From assembly GCA_938074205.1 (NCBI GenBank), contig CALJES010000012.1, positions 124,001-188,000 of the forward strand: 64,000 nucleotides of DNA, in the 5' to 3' direction. Origin of the DNA: an uncultured bacterium. Lineage in GTDB: Bacteria; Armatimonadota; UBA5829. Shown here in pieces: positions 29,088-38,500 of the stretch. Within the stretch, counting starts at the first letter, position 1, and each line of letters starts with the position of its first letter. Under the pieces are notes generated by a model. The model saw only the letters and a program-made list of their open reading frames with translations. It was not told the origin of the DNA and did not search any database. A program made the position numbers and the translations under genes.

Positions 29088-29762
29088 ATGGTCAAAGAAG
29101 TTAAGATACTGCCTTCTCTGCTTGCAGCAGATTTTGGGAATCTATCCAAGAGCGTCGCGGCTGTCGAAAACAGCGGCATAGCAGGCTTGCACTGCGACAT
29201 TATGGACGGACACTTCGTGCCCAATATCACATTCGGCCCGATGATTGTAGAAGCCGTCCGAAGACTAACGGATTGTCCTCTCTATGTGCACCTAATGATC
29301 GAGCGACCCGAAGATTATCTGGAGCAGTTTGTTGAAGCCGGGGCAGCATCGTTGACCGTCCACGTGGAAGCTTGTGTGCATCTGCACAGGGTTATTCAAC
29401 GAATAAAGGCGTTGGGCGTCAAATCAGGCGTGGCGCTGAATCCTGCCACCCCCATCTGTTCAGTGCAGCACGTTCTGGAGGATATTGACCTGGTTTTGAT
29501 CATGACTGTCAACCCCGGTTTCGGAGGACAGAGCTTTATTGAAACGATGCTCCCCAAAATTGAGCAGCTCCGCTGCCAGGTGGAGAGCGCCGGTCTAGAG
29601 ATTGACATAGCTGTCGACGGCGGCATCGACACATCCACTGCGCCGCGAGTCGTATCCGCAGGTGCGAACGTATTGATCGCTGGAACTGCGCTTTTTAACA
29701 ATGATGTGCCCGCCAGCAAAGCCTGCGCCGACCTCAAGCAGGCTGCTATGTCGAAAGTCTAA
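29088..29762 (+). CDS. rpe: Ribulose-phosphate 3-epimerase
   Basis: 224 residues, usual length, ATG 29088. Interconverts ribulose 5-phosphate and xylulose 5-phosphate (pentose phosphate pathway); a TIM barrel with a divalent metal. Conserved segments: PSLLAADFGNL, HCDIMDGHFVPNITFGP (metal and catalytic Asp), VHLMIERPEDYLEQF, MTVNPGFGGQSFI (phosphate gripper) and IAVDGGID near the second catalytic Asp. It sits ahead of the riboflavin genes, which use ribulose 5-phosphate as one substrate, a fitting neighbour although a shared operon is not proven (a 63-base gap follows). Confidence 0.96.
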   Translation: MVKEVKILPSLLAADFGNLSKSVAAVENSGIAGLHCDIMDGHFVPNITFGPMIVEAVRRLTDCPLYVHLMIERPEDYLEQFVEAGAASLTVHVEACVHLHRVIQRIKALGVKSGVALNPATPICSVQHVLEDIDLVLIMTVNPGFGGQSFIETMLPKIEQLRCQVESAGLEIDIAVDGGIDTSTAPRVVSAGANVLIAGTALFNNDVPASKACADLKQAAMSKV

Positions 29763-29825
29763 TAACTTTAGTGTGTTGTTGGTAGTGGGTAGTCAGACGC
29801 AAAGGTTGCGTAAGCGGGTTATGGC

Positions 29826-30188
29826 ATGGGAAATTCCGCCTTGGTTTGGATAGCTTTGATCGGCATCTTATTCACCGGTACGCTGTTCTTAATAGAAGTA
29901 AGACGCTGGCGCTCGCTGGGACGCTTTGTAGGCAAATGGCAGAAAACGATAAGAACCTCGCTCATCGTTTTAGTAGAACTGCTGTTTTTACTGATGCTTT
30001 TGGGGCCTTACGTCGCTTCCAAACGCAATCCGGTTGCAGCTCTCATATACTGGGCTGTTTGTGTGGTTTTAGCATTTATAGTTCTGGTGCTTGCTGCGTT
30101 GGATTTGAAATACGTGCTCAAGGGCTATATTGCCGTTACCAAGGAAATGTTTTCGAACCTTCGCGACGGAGAGCCTCGGAATAAATGA
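29826..30188 (+). CDS. Small three-helix membrane protein
   Basis: 120 residues, ATG 29826. Hydrophobic segments at about residues 4-24, 43-62 and 70-96, with a basic linker VRRWRSLGRFVGKWQKTIR between the first two. No family recognised. It overlaps ribD by four bases (ATGA), so it is coupled to the riboflavin genes. That placement would allow a role in flavin or precursor handling, but nothing in the sequence shows it. Confidence 0.7.
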   Translation: MGNSALVWIALIGILFTGTLFLIEVRRWRSLGRFVGKWQKTIRTSLIVLVELLFLLMLLGPYVASKRNPVAALIYWAVCVVLAFIVLVLAALDLKYVLKGYIAVTKEMFSNLRDGEPRNK

Positions 30189-31270
30189 TCCACGCGGACT
30201 ACATGAGGCGTGCCCTGCGGTTGGCAGCGCGCGGACGAACCAGCCCCAACCCGATGGTTGGGGCGGTTATTGTCAAAGACGGCAAGATAGTGGGCGAGGG
30301 ATACCACCGCCGAGCGGGCGAACCGCATGCTGAAATCTTGGCCCTCGAGCAGGCCGGCGAAAGGGCGCGAGGGGCTGCGCTTTATGTTACGCTGGAGCCT
30401 TGCTGTCATTATGGGCGCACACCTCCATGCACGAAAGCCATCATAGAGGCAGGCGTCTCTGATGTTTATGCAGCGATGATGGACCCGGATCCGAACGTTG
30501 CAGGCAAGGGTTTTGCTGAGCTCAGTCAATCTGGAATCCGCGTCTATTATCCTCTGCTTGAGGAGGAGGCCCGGCAGTTGAACGAGGCATATATTAAACA
30601 CCGCACCACCGGATTTCCACTGGTCATATTGAAGTCGGCTATGAGCTTAGATGGGAGAATTGCTACACATACTGGCGAGTCAAAGTGGCTGACGGGTGAG
30701 CGCAGCCGCTCGCTTGCGCACAAGGTTCGCAGCATGGTGGACGCAATAGTGGTAGGAGCAAGGACAGTGCGGTCGGATAACCCGAGGCTTACCGCTTGGG
30801 TTGGAAGGAAGGTTTTCTACCCTAGAAGAGTCGTAGTTACCAAGAGTGGGAACGTGCCGTCGGACCTCGCAGTTTTTGCAAAGCCCGGGGAGTGCGTAGT
30901 AGCGTGTCCGCAGGGGATCAGCCAGGAGTTGCAAGACGAATGGATGCGCGCGGGCGCTAGAGTGCTACCGCTCCCGAGTACGGATGGGCGCATATCGATG
31001 AAGTTACTCATGAGAGAGCTTGCTGCTATGGGTTGCCTTTCGGTGTTGGTAGAAGGCGGCGGTGAAACGGCAGCTGCCGTTCTTGAGGAACGCGTGGTGG
31101 ACAAGATCTTGTTTTTCTACGCGCCCAAGATTATCGGGGGCAGAAAAGCTGTTCCTGCGGTCGGTGGCGAGGGCGCGGCTAAGATAGATTGTGCGCCTAC
31201 TGTGCGCGACGTGCGAATCCGCCGAATCGGCAGCGATATCTTATTGGAAGGCAGTGTAGTATATCCCTAA
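30185..31270 (+). CDS. ribD: Bifunctional riboflavin deaminase/reductase RibD
   Basis: 361 residues. N-terminal deaminase (about 1-145) removes the amino group from the diaminopyrimidine product of GTP cyclohydrolase II; C-terminal reductase (about 146-361) then reduces the ribosyl chain with NADPH. Zinc site HAEILAL plus EPCCHYGRTPPCT; reductase motifs KSAMSLDGRIA, VGARTVRSDNPRLT and VEGGGETAAAVLE. Complete, normal length. ATG overlaps the previous stop, and ribE follows after 16 bases. No FMN riboswitch is visible upstream. Confidence 0.96.
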   Translation: MIHADYMRRALRLAARGRTSPNPMVGAVIVKDGKIVGEGYHRRAGEPHAEILALEQAGERARGAALYVTLEPCCHYGRTPPCTKAIIEAGVSDVYAAMMDPDPNVAGKGFAELSQSGIRVYYPLLEEEARQLNEAYIKHRTTGFPLVILKSAMSLDGRIATHTGESKWLTGERSRSLAHKVRSMVDAIVVGARTVRSDNPRLTAWVGRKVFYPRRVVVTKSGNVPSDLAVFAKPGECVVACPQGISQELQDEWMRAGARVLPLPSTDGRISMKLLMRELAAMGCLSVLVEGGGETAAAVLEERVVDKILFFYAPKIIGGRKAVPAVGGEGAAKIDCAPTVRDVRIRRIGSDILLEGSVVYP

Positions 31271-31286
31271 AACGGGTAGTGGCAAA

Positions 31287-31925
31287 GTGTTTACAGGGCT
31301 GGTTGAGGAAATAGGTGTTGTCGAGGCGCTCCAGGTCGGTGCGGTTGCTCGACTGCGGGTGCGGTCGGAGCTCGTGGCATCAGAGGTGAGCGTTGGGGAT
31401 AGCGTGTCGGTGAGCGGAGTCTGCTTGACCGTTACATCACTCGCGAACTCCTGCATTTCCTTTGATGCCGTGCCTGAAACCTTGGCGCGGACCACTTTGT
31501 GCGATCTCAAATCCGGCGACGAAGTTAACCTGGAGAGAAGCCTGCGCGCCGGCGGCCAAATCGGCGGGCACTTCGTGATGGGACACGTGGACGGTGTGGG
31601 GACTGTGCAATCCATGAAGCGCATCGCAAACTCCGCTGAGATGCGAATCGCGGCTCCGCAGAATGTACTAAGATACGTCGTGGAAAAAGGATCTATCGCT
31701 GTGGACGGTGTGAGCTTGACAATTACATCAGTCGATGATTCCGGGTTCTCCATAGCGCTCATACCCCACACGCTGAACTCGACGACTTTGGGCAAGAAGT
31801 GTGTCGGGGACCGCGTTAACCTGGAAGCTGATATAATCGGCAAGTACGTCGAGAAGTTCCTAAAGTGCCGAGAAGGTAATTCACATCTCACTACGGAATA
31901 CTTGCACGAAGTGGGATTCTTGTGA
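31287..31925 (+). CDS. ribE: Riboflavin synthase (alpha subunit)
   Basis: 212 residues, GTG start at 31287. Dismutates two 6,7-dimethyl-8-ribityllumazine molecules to riboflavin. Two tandem lumazine-binding beta-barrel repeats: the first begins MFTGLVEEIGVVEAL and contains SVSVSGVCLTVTS; the second begins near residue 98 with GGHFVMGHVDGVGTV and contains SIAVDGVSLTITS. Both repeats are complete. The ribosome site is weak; the MFTGLVEE start is invariant in the family and fixes the start codon. Confidence 0.96.
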   Translation: MFTGLVEEIGVVEALQVGAVARLRVRSELVASEVSVGDSVSVSGVCLTVTSLANSCISFDAVPETLARTTLCDLKSGDEVNLERSLRAGGQIGGHFVMGHVDGVGTVQSMKRIANSAEMRIAAPQNVLRYVVEKGSIAVDGVSLTITSVDDSGFSIALIPHTLNSTTLGKKCVGDRVNLEADIIGKYVEKFLKCREGNSHLTTEYLHEVGFL

Positions 31926-31935
31926 GGCTGGTAGC

Positions 31936-34900
31936 GTGATTGAGCTCAGAGCGTCGATTAGATACGCCATAACATGGGCTGTTTCACTGGTAATTATGAC
32001 TATGGGGGTTGTAGAAGTGACTGCTGCAGTTGACAAACTCAATATCAGACCTTTTGCTCTACCGAATACGCCCGCAAACGAGGTGCGCTTTGAGGATCCC
32101 CGGGAGATAGAGCGTGTGGTCGTGACGTTTGCACAATCTGTTCCAGAAAACGTTGGGCTTTCGTATCTGCGAAAGCTTTGGCCTGAGGTGCGAATTGAAA
32201 CCAGGAACCCTTACTTCAGAGTTCAAAGCATAGGCTGGTGGCCTATAGACGACTGGTTTAATTCTAAGTGGCATACTGCCGCCGTCAATACGCGCCCAAT
32301 AAACGAGAAAACAGTTGAAATAACGTTCAAGAACCTCGAAGCTGAGTTTCCAGACTTGGATTATGATGTTACTTTCAGAAGAACTTTAGGCATCAAAGTA
32401 GACTGTCCGGATCCCTCAGAGGTTCAGAAAATCGAAGTATATACGCGCTCTATACCGACTCTGAGTTCCATTAGAGTTACTCTGGACGCAGGGCAGCCTA
32501 CTTCTGCGAAGAAGCTTGAGCTCTCCGCCTACAACGCTGAAATTCTGAGTATCAAGGCTGAATCAGGCGTGGACGTTGAGGGCTGTACGGTCAAACCGCG
32601 TTCGAAAGGCCTCAAGTCGTTCATCGTCGAGCTGAAGCATCTGAAGCCAACACATCTGTACTCATACGATGACGGGCATGTAAGCTTTGCGTCGGATAAT
32701 GATATGTTCACGATATCGCTTGAGTCGCTAGCTCAGGAAGGCCCCATTTGGTTCGAGGACTGGGGCATCTACATAACCCGAGCCGACGACATCACAACAT
32801 TTGACGAGTATAAGGGGAACGCCGAAAAGAAGCTCCGGTACAACCAAATGATCGTTCAAAAAGACCGTGAACAGAGCCTGGGCGGACCTATGAACGGCCA
32901 GCCTAGGCCACACGCAGTTGCATATAGCGTCGGCTGCAAGAATGCATGGCAAAGGTTCTGGATTGAGCCCAATGGCGATATAGTTCTCACACGCAATCAC
33001 GACCCCGCTATTCTAAAGGGCAAGGATGCGGGCAGATACAAGACCGACGGCAACGGCCGGTTCTTTTTCGGATTAGAGAAATGGATTTCTACTGGTAGGT
33101 TTCCCGATCCTGCTCCAGTGCTAGTGTACAACATCCACAAGATCCAAGGCGATCTAGCGCTTGAGCAGAAAACATTAGCTGTGCCACTTTTCAAGAAGAT
33201 TGGTGAGCAGCTTGTCGGTGACGATACGATAATCGGCTTGGTTCGGTTCAGGTTCAAGAATATGGGTGCTGATTCGGTCGTTGCTGAGCTACCCCTCAAC
33301 TATTCCAACAACTCAAGGCGTTCGCGCAACCGCCTATCCGGACGCGGCGGCCAGACGGATTATATGGTTCCGATGGATCCACGTGACAAGCTAAGTTTCA
33401 CGGTATCCGAGAACGGAGAAGTGAGCGTTTACAGCGATTGGCATGGCGAGCGGGTGCTGAGGTGTGCTGTTCAAGGTCAGATGGCACCAGTGCAGTCGGG
33501 TGAAGGGATGGTCTTCCGACGCGAGCTCAAGCCGGGTCAATCGTGCGAGTTAATATTCAAGATTCCATATATAGCTCTCGAGAAGCCTGAAGAACTGGAC
33601 GCGCTGTCAAAACTCGACTTCGAAACAAGTTACAGAGAAGTGGCAGCATATTGGCGAAGCGAATGCAGCAAGGGTTCACAAATTCACACTCCTGAGCCTA
33701 ACCTGAATGCTCTTTACAAGTCTCATTTGGCTCACGTGCACGTTACCGACTTCCGCATGCCTGCCGAGCCCGAGCTCATAAACACCTCGGTAGGCACCTC
33801 TACCTACGGCAACTTTAGTAACGAGTCGTGTATGATTATCCAGGACCTCGAAGAGCGAGGCTTGCATGAGGAAGCGCGGGCTCGATTGGCTACATGGCTT
33901 AAGTATCAGGGTACGAAGGCGCTTCTAGGCAATTTTACCGACCATGATGGTGTGTTCTATGGCTGCGGCGGCTTCGAAGGTGGCGACTCATACGACCAAC
34001 ACCATGGTTGGGTGCTTTGGGCTTTGGCCGAACACTACTTCATGACTGGGGACGCCAAATGGTACAGGAGCATCGCCGATAAAGTTCTGAAAGGGGTAGA
34101 TTGGGTAGCTAGACAACGAAAGCAAACCATGGGCGACCTGCCTCACTCGAGAGGATGGGAGCGCGGTTGGCTGGCTGCTGGTGGTTTGGAGGACGTTGAC
34201 GACTTCTTCTACTGGTTATCCACTAATACCCTCACCTGGCGAGGGGTCGACGCAACTGCGCGCGCACTAGAAGCAATCAACCATCCCGAAGCTGCGCGAG
34301 TGCGGGCTGAAGCCGATGACTACAAGAACTGTCTGATACGCGGGTTCGAGATAAGCCGACAGCATGCGCCACTTGTTAGGTTGCGGGATGGTCGCTGGGT
34401 GCCTACCTATCCGAGCCGGCTCTACCGTCGAGGAAGAGATGTGGGATGGATTAGAGAGGTCCTGGAAGGCTCGGTTTATTTGCTGATATCAGGTCTGTAC
34501 GATGCACACAGTAAGCAGGCTCAGTGGATACTAGACGACTATCAGGACAATAGGTACATAAGCCAGCTTTACGGATATCCGTTCCCGGACGAAGAGCTAA
34601 CTTGGTGGGATTACGGTGGCTTTTCCAACCAGCCTACACTGCTTGCCGGATTGCTGCCCCATATCGAGCGAGACGAGCCGGAGATATACATCTGGATGTT
34701 CTTCAATGCTTGGGCAGCTTGCTACCGCGAAGAGATCAACGCAATGGTTGAACATCCTTCTCCTTACCTGGGTTGGTCCAACTCTGCTCACTTTAAGACG
34801 AGCGACCAGTCCAACGCCGTCAAGTGGTTGCGTTATATGTTTGTTTATGTAACGCAAGACGACGTCCTGCACTTCGGCAGAGCTCTTCCGCGGGCGTGGT

Positions 34901-35184
34901 TTGCGGACGGCGAGGACATATACGCTAGTGATGTCGCAACCAAGTTTGGCAAAGTGAGCGTTAGGTATACATCCGCGGCAGCTGAGGGAACAATAACAGC
35001 AGCGGTCGACCTTGCGCTCAGAAACTCTCCGAGGCAGGTTTTGGTGAGGATCCGCCATCCTGAAAAATCGGCTATCAAGTCGGTCATTGTGAACGGTCGA
35101 AACCACAACAAGTTCGATCCCGTAAAGGGCGACATTGATATAACCGGGCTCACCGGCAAATTGACTATCGAAGCTCGATACTAA
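31936..35184 (+). CDS. Secreted six-hairpin glycosidase-like protein
   Basis: 1082 residues, GTG start 11 bases after ribE. A signal sequence at about residues 10-31 is followed by beta-rich N-terminal parts of about 550 residues. From about 590 to 970 the helix-rich, Trp/Tyr/Gly-rich pattern fits an (alpha/alpha)6 barrel as in alpha-rhamnosidase and related glycoside hydrolases: ALLGNFTDHDGVFYGCGGFE, YDQHHGWVLWALAEHYFMTG and WERGWLAAGGLEDVDDFF. A short beta domain closes the protein. Acidic residues in these segments could be catalytic, but I cannot assign a family or substrate. Its placement inside the riboflavin gene run is odd. Confidence 0.75.
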   Translation: MIELRASIRYAITWAVSLVIMTMGVVEVTAAVDKLNIRPFALPNTPANEVRFEDPREIERVVVTFAQSVPENVGLSYLRKLWPEVRIETRNPYFRVQSIGWWPIDDWFNSKWHTAAVNTRPINEKTVEITFKNLEAEFPDLDYDVTFRRTLGIKVDCPDPSEVQKIEVYTRSIPTLSSIRVTLDAGQPTSAKKLELSAYNAEILSIKAESGVDVEGCTVKPRSKGLKSFIVELKHLKPTHLYSYDDGHVSFASDNDMFTISLESLAQEGPIWFEDWGIYITRADDITTFDEYKGNAEKKLRYNQMIVQKDREQSLGGPMNGQPRPHAVAYSVGCKNAWQRFWIEPNGDIVLTRNHDPAILKGKDAGRYKTDGNGRFFFGLEKWISTGRFPDPAPVLVYNIHKIQGDLALEQKTLAVPLFKKIGEQLVGDDTIIGLVRFRFKNMGADSVVAELPLNYSNNSRRSRNRLSGRGGQTDYMVPMDPRDKLSFTVSENGEVSVYSDWHGERVLRCAVQGQMAPVQSGEGMVFRRELKPGQSCELIFKIPYIALEKPEELDALSKLDFETSYREVAAYWRSECSKGSQIHTPEPNLNALYKSHLAHVHVTDFRMPAEPELINTSVGTSTYGNFSNESCMIIQDLEERGLHEEARARLATWLKYQGTKALLGNFTDHDGVFYGCGGFEGGDSYDQHHGWVLWALAEHYFMTGDAKWYRSIADKVLKGVDWVARQRKQTMGDLPHSRGWERGWLAAGGLEDVDDFFYWLSTNTLTWRGVDATARALEAINHPEAARVRAEADDYKNCLIRGFEISRQHAPLVRLRDGRWVPTYPSRLYRRGRDVGWIREVLEGSVYLLISGLYDAHSKQAQWILDDYQDNRYISQLYGYPFPDEELTWWDYGGFSNQPTLLAGLLPHIERDEPEIYIWMFFNAWAACYREEINAMVEHPSPYLGWSNSAHFKTSDQSNAVKWLRYMFVYVTQDDVLHFGRALPRAWFADGEDIYASDVATKFGKVSVRYTSAAAEGTITAAVDLALRNSPRQVLVRIRHPEKSAIKSVIVNGRNHNKFDPVKGDIDITGLTGKLTIEARY

Positions 35185-35226
35185 CACGCTTCTGGACATC
35201 CGGGGCCTTTCTTCTGCGATGCCGGT

Positions 35227-35312
35227 GATCCTGGGACGCGTTCAGGATCTACCTGGGGTTGATCGGGTGACAGCCGGGACGTTCAAGACGACGTGCTATA
35301 AAGCCTCACCCG
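35227..35312 (+). other. Structured intergenic RNA candidate before ribBA
   Basis: Two perfect inverted repeats lie in the 253-base gap before ribBA: GATCCTG/CAGGATC (35227-35233 and 35243-35249) and CGGGTGA/TCACCCG (35264-35270 and 35306-35312). The second encloses an ACGT/ACGT pair. There is no T run, so neither is an intrinsic terminator, and the conserved FMN riboswitch blocks are not present. A TATACT (35369-35374) that could be a -10 box lies downstream without a good -35, so it is unclear whether this is a 3' end or a leader. Confidence 0.35.
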
Positions 35313-35437
35313 GCCTCGACTATTAGTTCATATTAATTTGGGGCGGAAAGGCCAATTGTCGGAGGTACTATACTCGAGTTAGGTTAATTCGCTTTCGCAA
35401 CTGTTTTGCAGCGGTTTGCGTATTCTAGTAGGGCAAA

Positions 35438-36766
35438 ATGGCGAAAGATAAGGACGTTTTTGCATCCATTCCTGAGGCGCTGGAAGAGCTTCGTGCTGGC
35501 AGGATGCTGATCGTGGTCGACGACGAAGATCGCGAGAACGAGGGCGACTTCGTCATGGCCGCAGAAAAAGTCACGCCTGAAGCGGTTAACTTCATGGCAA
35601 AGTATGGCCGCGGGCTTATCTGCGTGCCTACGACTGCCCAGCGCCTCGAGGAACTTGGGCTGCCGCTTATGGTAGAGCGAAACACTGCTAAACTTGGCAC
35701 GGCGTTCACCGTCAGCGTGGATGCAGTGCACGGAACAACGACTGGCATATCCGCACACGATAGAGCAGTGACCATCAAAGCCTTGGCCGATCCCAACACG
35801 CGCCCTGAGGACCTGGCGCGCCCAGGTCACATTCACCCGCTCAGGGCCGAAGAGGGAGGTGTATTGGTACGAGCAGGTCATACAGAGGCGGTCGTAGACT
35901 TGGTAAAGCTCGCAGGTTTAGGCTGCACAGGCGTCCTATGCGAAATACTCAGCGACGATGGATCAATGGCTCGCCTACCGGAGCTTATCGAGATGGCGCG
36001 AAAATGGAATTTGAAGATTGTAACCATCGCCGACCTTATAAAATACCGACGTACCAACGAGAGGTTGGTCTTTAGGTTTGCGACGTGCCGAATACCCACC
36101 GTTTATGGCGAGTTCGTTGCTCACGGATACCAGTCGACCGTAGAAGCCAGCCCATACATCGCGTTGGTTATGGGAGACGTGTCCACGGGAGAGCCTACAC
36201 TTGTCCGCATCCATTCCGGCTGTTTTACAGGCGATGTGCTCGGTTCCCTAAGGTGCGACTGCGGCCAGCAGCTTCACGAGGCAATGCGCATGATCGCTGA
36301 GGAGGGCAGAGGAGTTATCGTATATATCTACCACCAAGAGGGCCGCGGCATCGGCTTGGTGAACAAACTGAAGGCTTACGTTCTTCAGGACCATGGTGCG
36401 GATACCGTCGAAGCGAACCGCATTCTGGGCTTCCCCGACGATATGAGGGACTACAGCTTGGGAGCGCAGGTGCTTGTAGATCTTGGGTTGAAGAAAATAC
36501 GACTTATGACAAATAATCCCGCTAAATACGCTGCTTTACAGGGGTTCGACCTCGAAATTGTCGAGCGCGTGCCCCTGATTTGTAAGCCTCATCCAGAAAA
36601 CGTAAAATACCTGAAGACAAAATCCCAGAAGATGGGTCACTTGATAGACGACACGCTGCTGAAATCGCCTCTAGCGGAGCCGCAGTCTGAAGCTACACAA
36701 AGTGCGGAATGCGCTGATAGGCAGCCGGTGTCGGACAATCGCAGTGACGAACCCAGTGCGCACTGA
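35438..36766 (+). CDS. ribBA: Bifunctional DHBP synthase / GTP cyclohydrolase II RibBA
   Basis: 442 residues, ATG 35438. Residues about 1-210 make 3,4-dihydroxy-2-butanone 4-phosphate from ribulose 5-phosphate: DDEDRENEGDFVMAAE and RPGHIHPLRAEEGGVLVRAG. Residues about 211-410 open the GTP ring: zinc ligands in HSGCFTGDVLGSLRCDCG, then HQEGRGIGLVNKLKAY and LMTNNPAKY. The zinc-ligand spacing is intact, though the usual HSEC reads HSGC. The last 35 residues are a low-complexity tail. Supplies both precursors for RibD and RibH, and ribH follows after about 18 bases. Confidence 0.96.
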   Translation: MAKDKDVFASIPEALEELRAGRMLIVVDDEDRENEGDFVMAAEKVTPEAVNFMAKYGRGLICVPTTAQRLEELGLPLMVERNTAKLGTAFTVSVDAVHGTTTGISAHDRAVTIKALADPNTRPEDLARPGHIHPLRAEEGGVLVRAGHTEAVVDLVKLAGLGCTGVLCEILSDDGSMARLPELIEMARKWNLKIVTIADLIKYRRTNERLVFRFATCRIPTVYGEFVAHGYQSTVEASPYIALVMGDVSTGEPTLVRIHSGCFTGDVLGSLRCDCGQQLHEAMRMIAEEGRGVIVYIYHQEGRGIGLVNKLKAYVLQDHGADTVEANRILGFPDDMRDYSLGAQVLVDLGLKKIRLMTNNPAKYAALQGFDLEIVERVPLICKPHPENVKYLKTKSQKMGHLIDDTLLKSPLAEPQSEATQSAECADRQPVSDNRSDEPSAH

Positions 36767-36784
36767 GCAAGAGGAGATGTGAAA

Positions 36785-37252
36785 ATGCCAAAAACATACG
36801 AAGGTCAACTAACCGCTGTCGATCTCAAGTTCGGAATAGTAGCAAGCCGATTCAACGAGTTCATCACCCAGAAGCTCTTGGAAGGGGCGTTGGACGCTCT
36901 GAGGCGCCACGGGGCAAGCGAAGAAGCCGTAGAAGTGGCGTGGGTGCCGGGGTCGTTTGAGATACCTCTAGTAGCCAAGAAGATGGCAGAGTCTGGTAGG
37001 TATGACGCAGTAATATGCGTCGGCGCTGTTATACGTGGGTCTACGCCGCACTTCGAATACATAGCTGCTGAGGTAACCAAGGGCATAGCCCAGGCGTCTC
37101 TGACTACGGGCGTGCCGGTTATCTATGGAGTTATAACTACGGACACGCTTGAGCAAGCAATCGAGCGGGCGGGTACCAAGGCAGGCAACAAAGGCTTTGC
37201 TGCGGGCGAGTCTGCAATAGAAATGGCGAACTTGCTGAGGTGTTTGGGCTGA
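36785..37252 (+). CDS. ribH: 6,7-dimethyl-8-ribityllumazine synthase
   Basis: 155 residues from ATG 36785, which sits about 8 bases after GAGGAG (36771-36776); a GTG at 36779 is too close to that site. Condenses the RibB and RibD products into lumazine, the RibE substrate, usually as a hollow 60-mer or pentamer. Markers: [45 protein letters not shown] and [15 protein letters not shown], with the catalytic His in STPHFEYIA. Its TGATG overlap with the HtrA gene suggests coupled translation. Confidence 0.96.
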   Translation: MPKTYEGQLTAVDLKFGIVASRFNEFITQKLLEGALDALRRHGASEEAVEVAWVPGSFEIPLVAKKMAESGRYDAVICVGAVIRGSTPHFEYIAAEVTKGIAQASLTTGVPVIYGVITTDTLEQAIERAGTKAGNKGFAAGESAIEMANLLRCLG

Positions 37253-38472
37253 TGAGAAAGTTCATTTCTTATTTTGCCGTATTCTGCATAGGTTTTATCG
37301 TCTGCGCATGGGTGATCCTGACATTCTACGGGTCCCCGAATCGCTTTGCCGGCATATCCGAAAGTCAAGCGCCGCGGCCATCGGTGAGCTTCGTGAAGCC
37401 GGGACCGAACGTTGTTAGAGAAGCGGCCAAAAAGGTCAGTCAGTACGTGGTGAACATCGATACGGTCGGCCGTCCCATCACGGTAAATCCATTTGGCGAT
37501 TTTCCAGACTTCTTCGGCTTTCGGTTTGGTCCCGAAGAAATAATCCCGCGCGGTCAGGCCTCGGGTGTGATCTTTACCCCTGACGGTTACATCCTCACTA
37601 ACAACCACGTCGTGGCGGATGCGCAAAAGCTGATAGTTACTCTCGAGAACGGTAAACAGTATAATGCCAAGCTCATAGGTCGCGATCCCGTCACCGACCT
37701 GGCGGTTATCAAGATAGATGCAAGAGGACTGAAATACGCCACATTCGGTGATTCGAGCTCTTTGCAGGTTGGCGACTGGGTAATTGCAGTAGGCAGCGCT
37801 CTGGGATTTAAAGGAACTGTGACGGTCGGAGTTGTAAGTGCGATAAGGCGTGCCGAAGATATCGGCAATAAGCTGCCTGTTGAAGGCATAATCCAGACCG
37901 ATGCGGCTATCAACCGCGGAAACTCAGGCGGAGCGCTCGCAGATCTTAACGGAAACCTCGTGGGCATCAACACTGCTATTGCAACCCCTTCCGGAGGCAA
38001 CGTCGGTATCGGTTTTGCCATTCCGAGTAATGTAGCGAAGAAAGTCGCACAGCAGTTGGTGAAGCACGGCAAGGTCGAAAGACCCTCCGTAGCTCCTCAG
38101 CCCGGCAAAGAAAAGCCCAGAGCTTGGATTGGTATTGCCTACAGTGGGTACACGGCTGAGGTGAAGGCACGGCTAGAGCAGTTCGGTGTACGTAACCTAC
38201 CGAATGAAGAAGGAATAATTATTCATGAGGTCGTCGCCAATAGTCCCGCTGCGAGAGCCGGTTTGGAGCCCGAAGATATAATCCTAAAAATAAACGGAAA
38301 GCCTTTGTCCGGCACGTTGCGCCCTGAACGGGGCAAGGTTACGCTAGCTGATGAAATCAGAAAGGCTAAACCGGGCGACAGGATTACTCTTGAGGTGTGG
38401 CATGCGCGCACAGGGAGACGTGGCATCGTAGTAGTTCGGCCAGTTGCGCCACCGGAGGGCTTTCCGCAGTAG
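37252..38472 (+). CDS. HtrA/DegP-family serine protease, membrane-anchored
   Basis: 406 residues from ATG 37252 (overlapping the ribH stop); an in-frame GTG at 37240 is less likely. An N-terminal membrane helix (about residues 3-24) places the protease in the periplasm. Trypsin-like domain at about 55-265 with a complete triad: His119 in TNNHVVAD, Asp149 in VTDLAVIKID and Ser225 in RGNSGGALAD. One PDZ domain at about 280-395 (EGIIIHEVVANSPAARAGLE). Degrades or refolds damaged envelope proteins; the single PDZ resembles DegS-type members, but no sigma-E system is seen here. Confidence 0.93.
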   Translation: MRKFISYFAVFCIGFIVCAWVILTFYGSPNRFAGISESQAPRPSVSFVKPGPNVVREAAKKVSQYVVNIDTVGRPITVNPFGDFPDFFGFRFGPEEIIPRGQASGVIFTPDGYILTNNHVVADAQKLIVTLENGKQYNAKLIGRDPVTDLAVIKIDARGLKYATFGDSSSLQVGDWVIAVGSALGFKGTVTVGVVSAIRRAEDIGNKLPVEGIIQTDAAINRGNSGGALADLNGNLVGINTAIATPSGGNVGIGFAIPSNVAKKVAQQLVKHGKVERPSVAPQPGKEKPRAWIGIAYSGYTAEVKARLEQFGVRNLPNEEGIIIHEVVANSPAARAGLEPEDIILKINGKPLSGTLRPERGKVTLADEIRKAKPGDRITLEVWHARTGRRGIVVVRPVAPPEGFPQ

Positions 38473-38500
38473 CTATTACCACTGTCGGAGTCGTTCTGCA

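Noticed and set aside
31226-31290. FMN riboswitch for the riboflavin genes
   Set aside because: None of the conserved FMN aptamer blocks are visible before ribD, ribE or ribBA.
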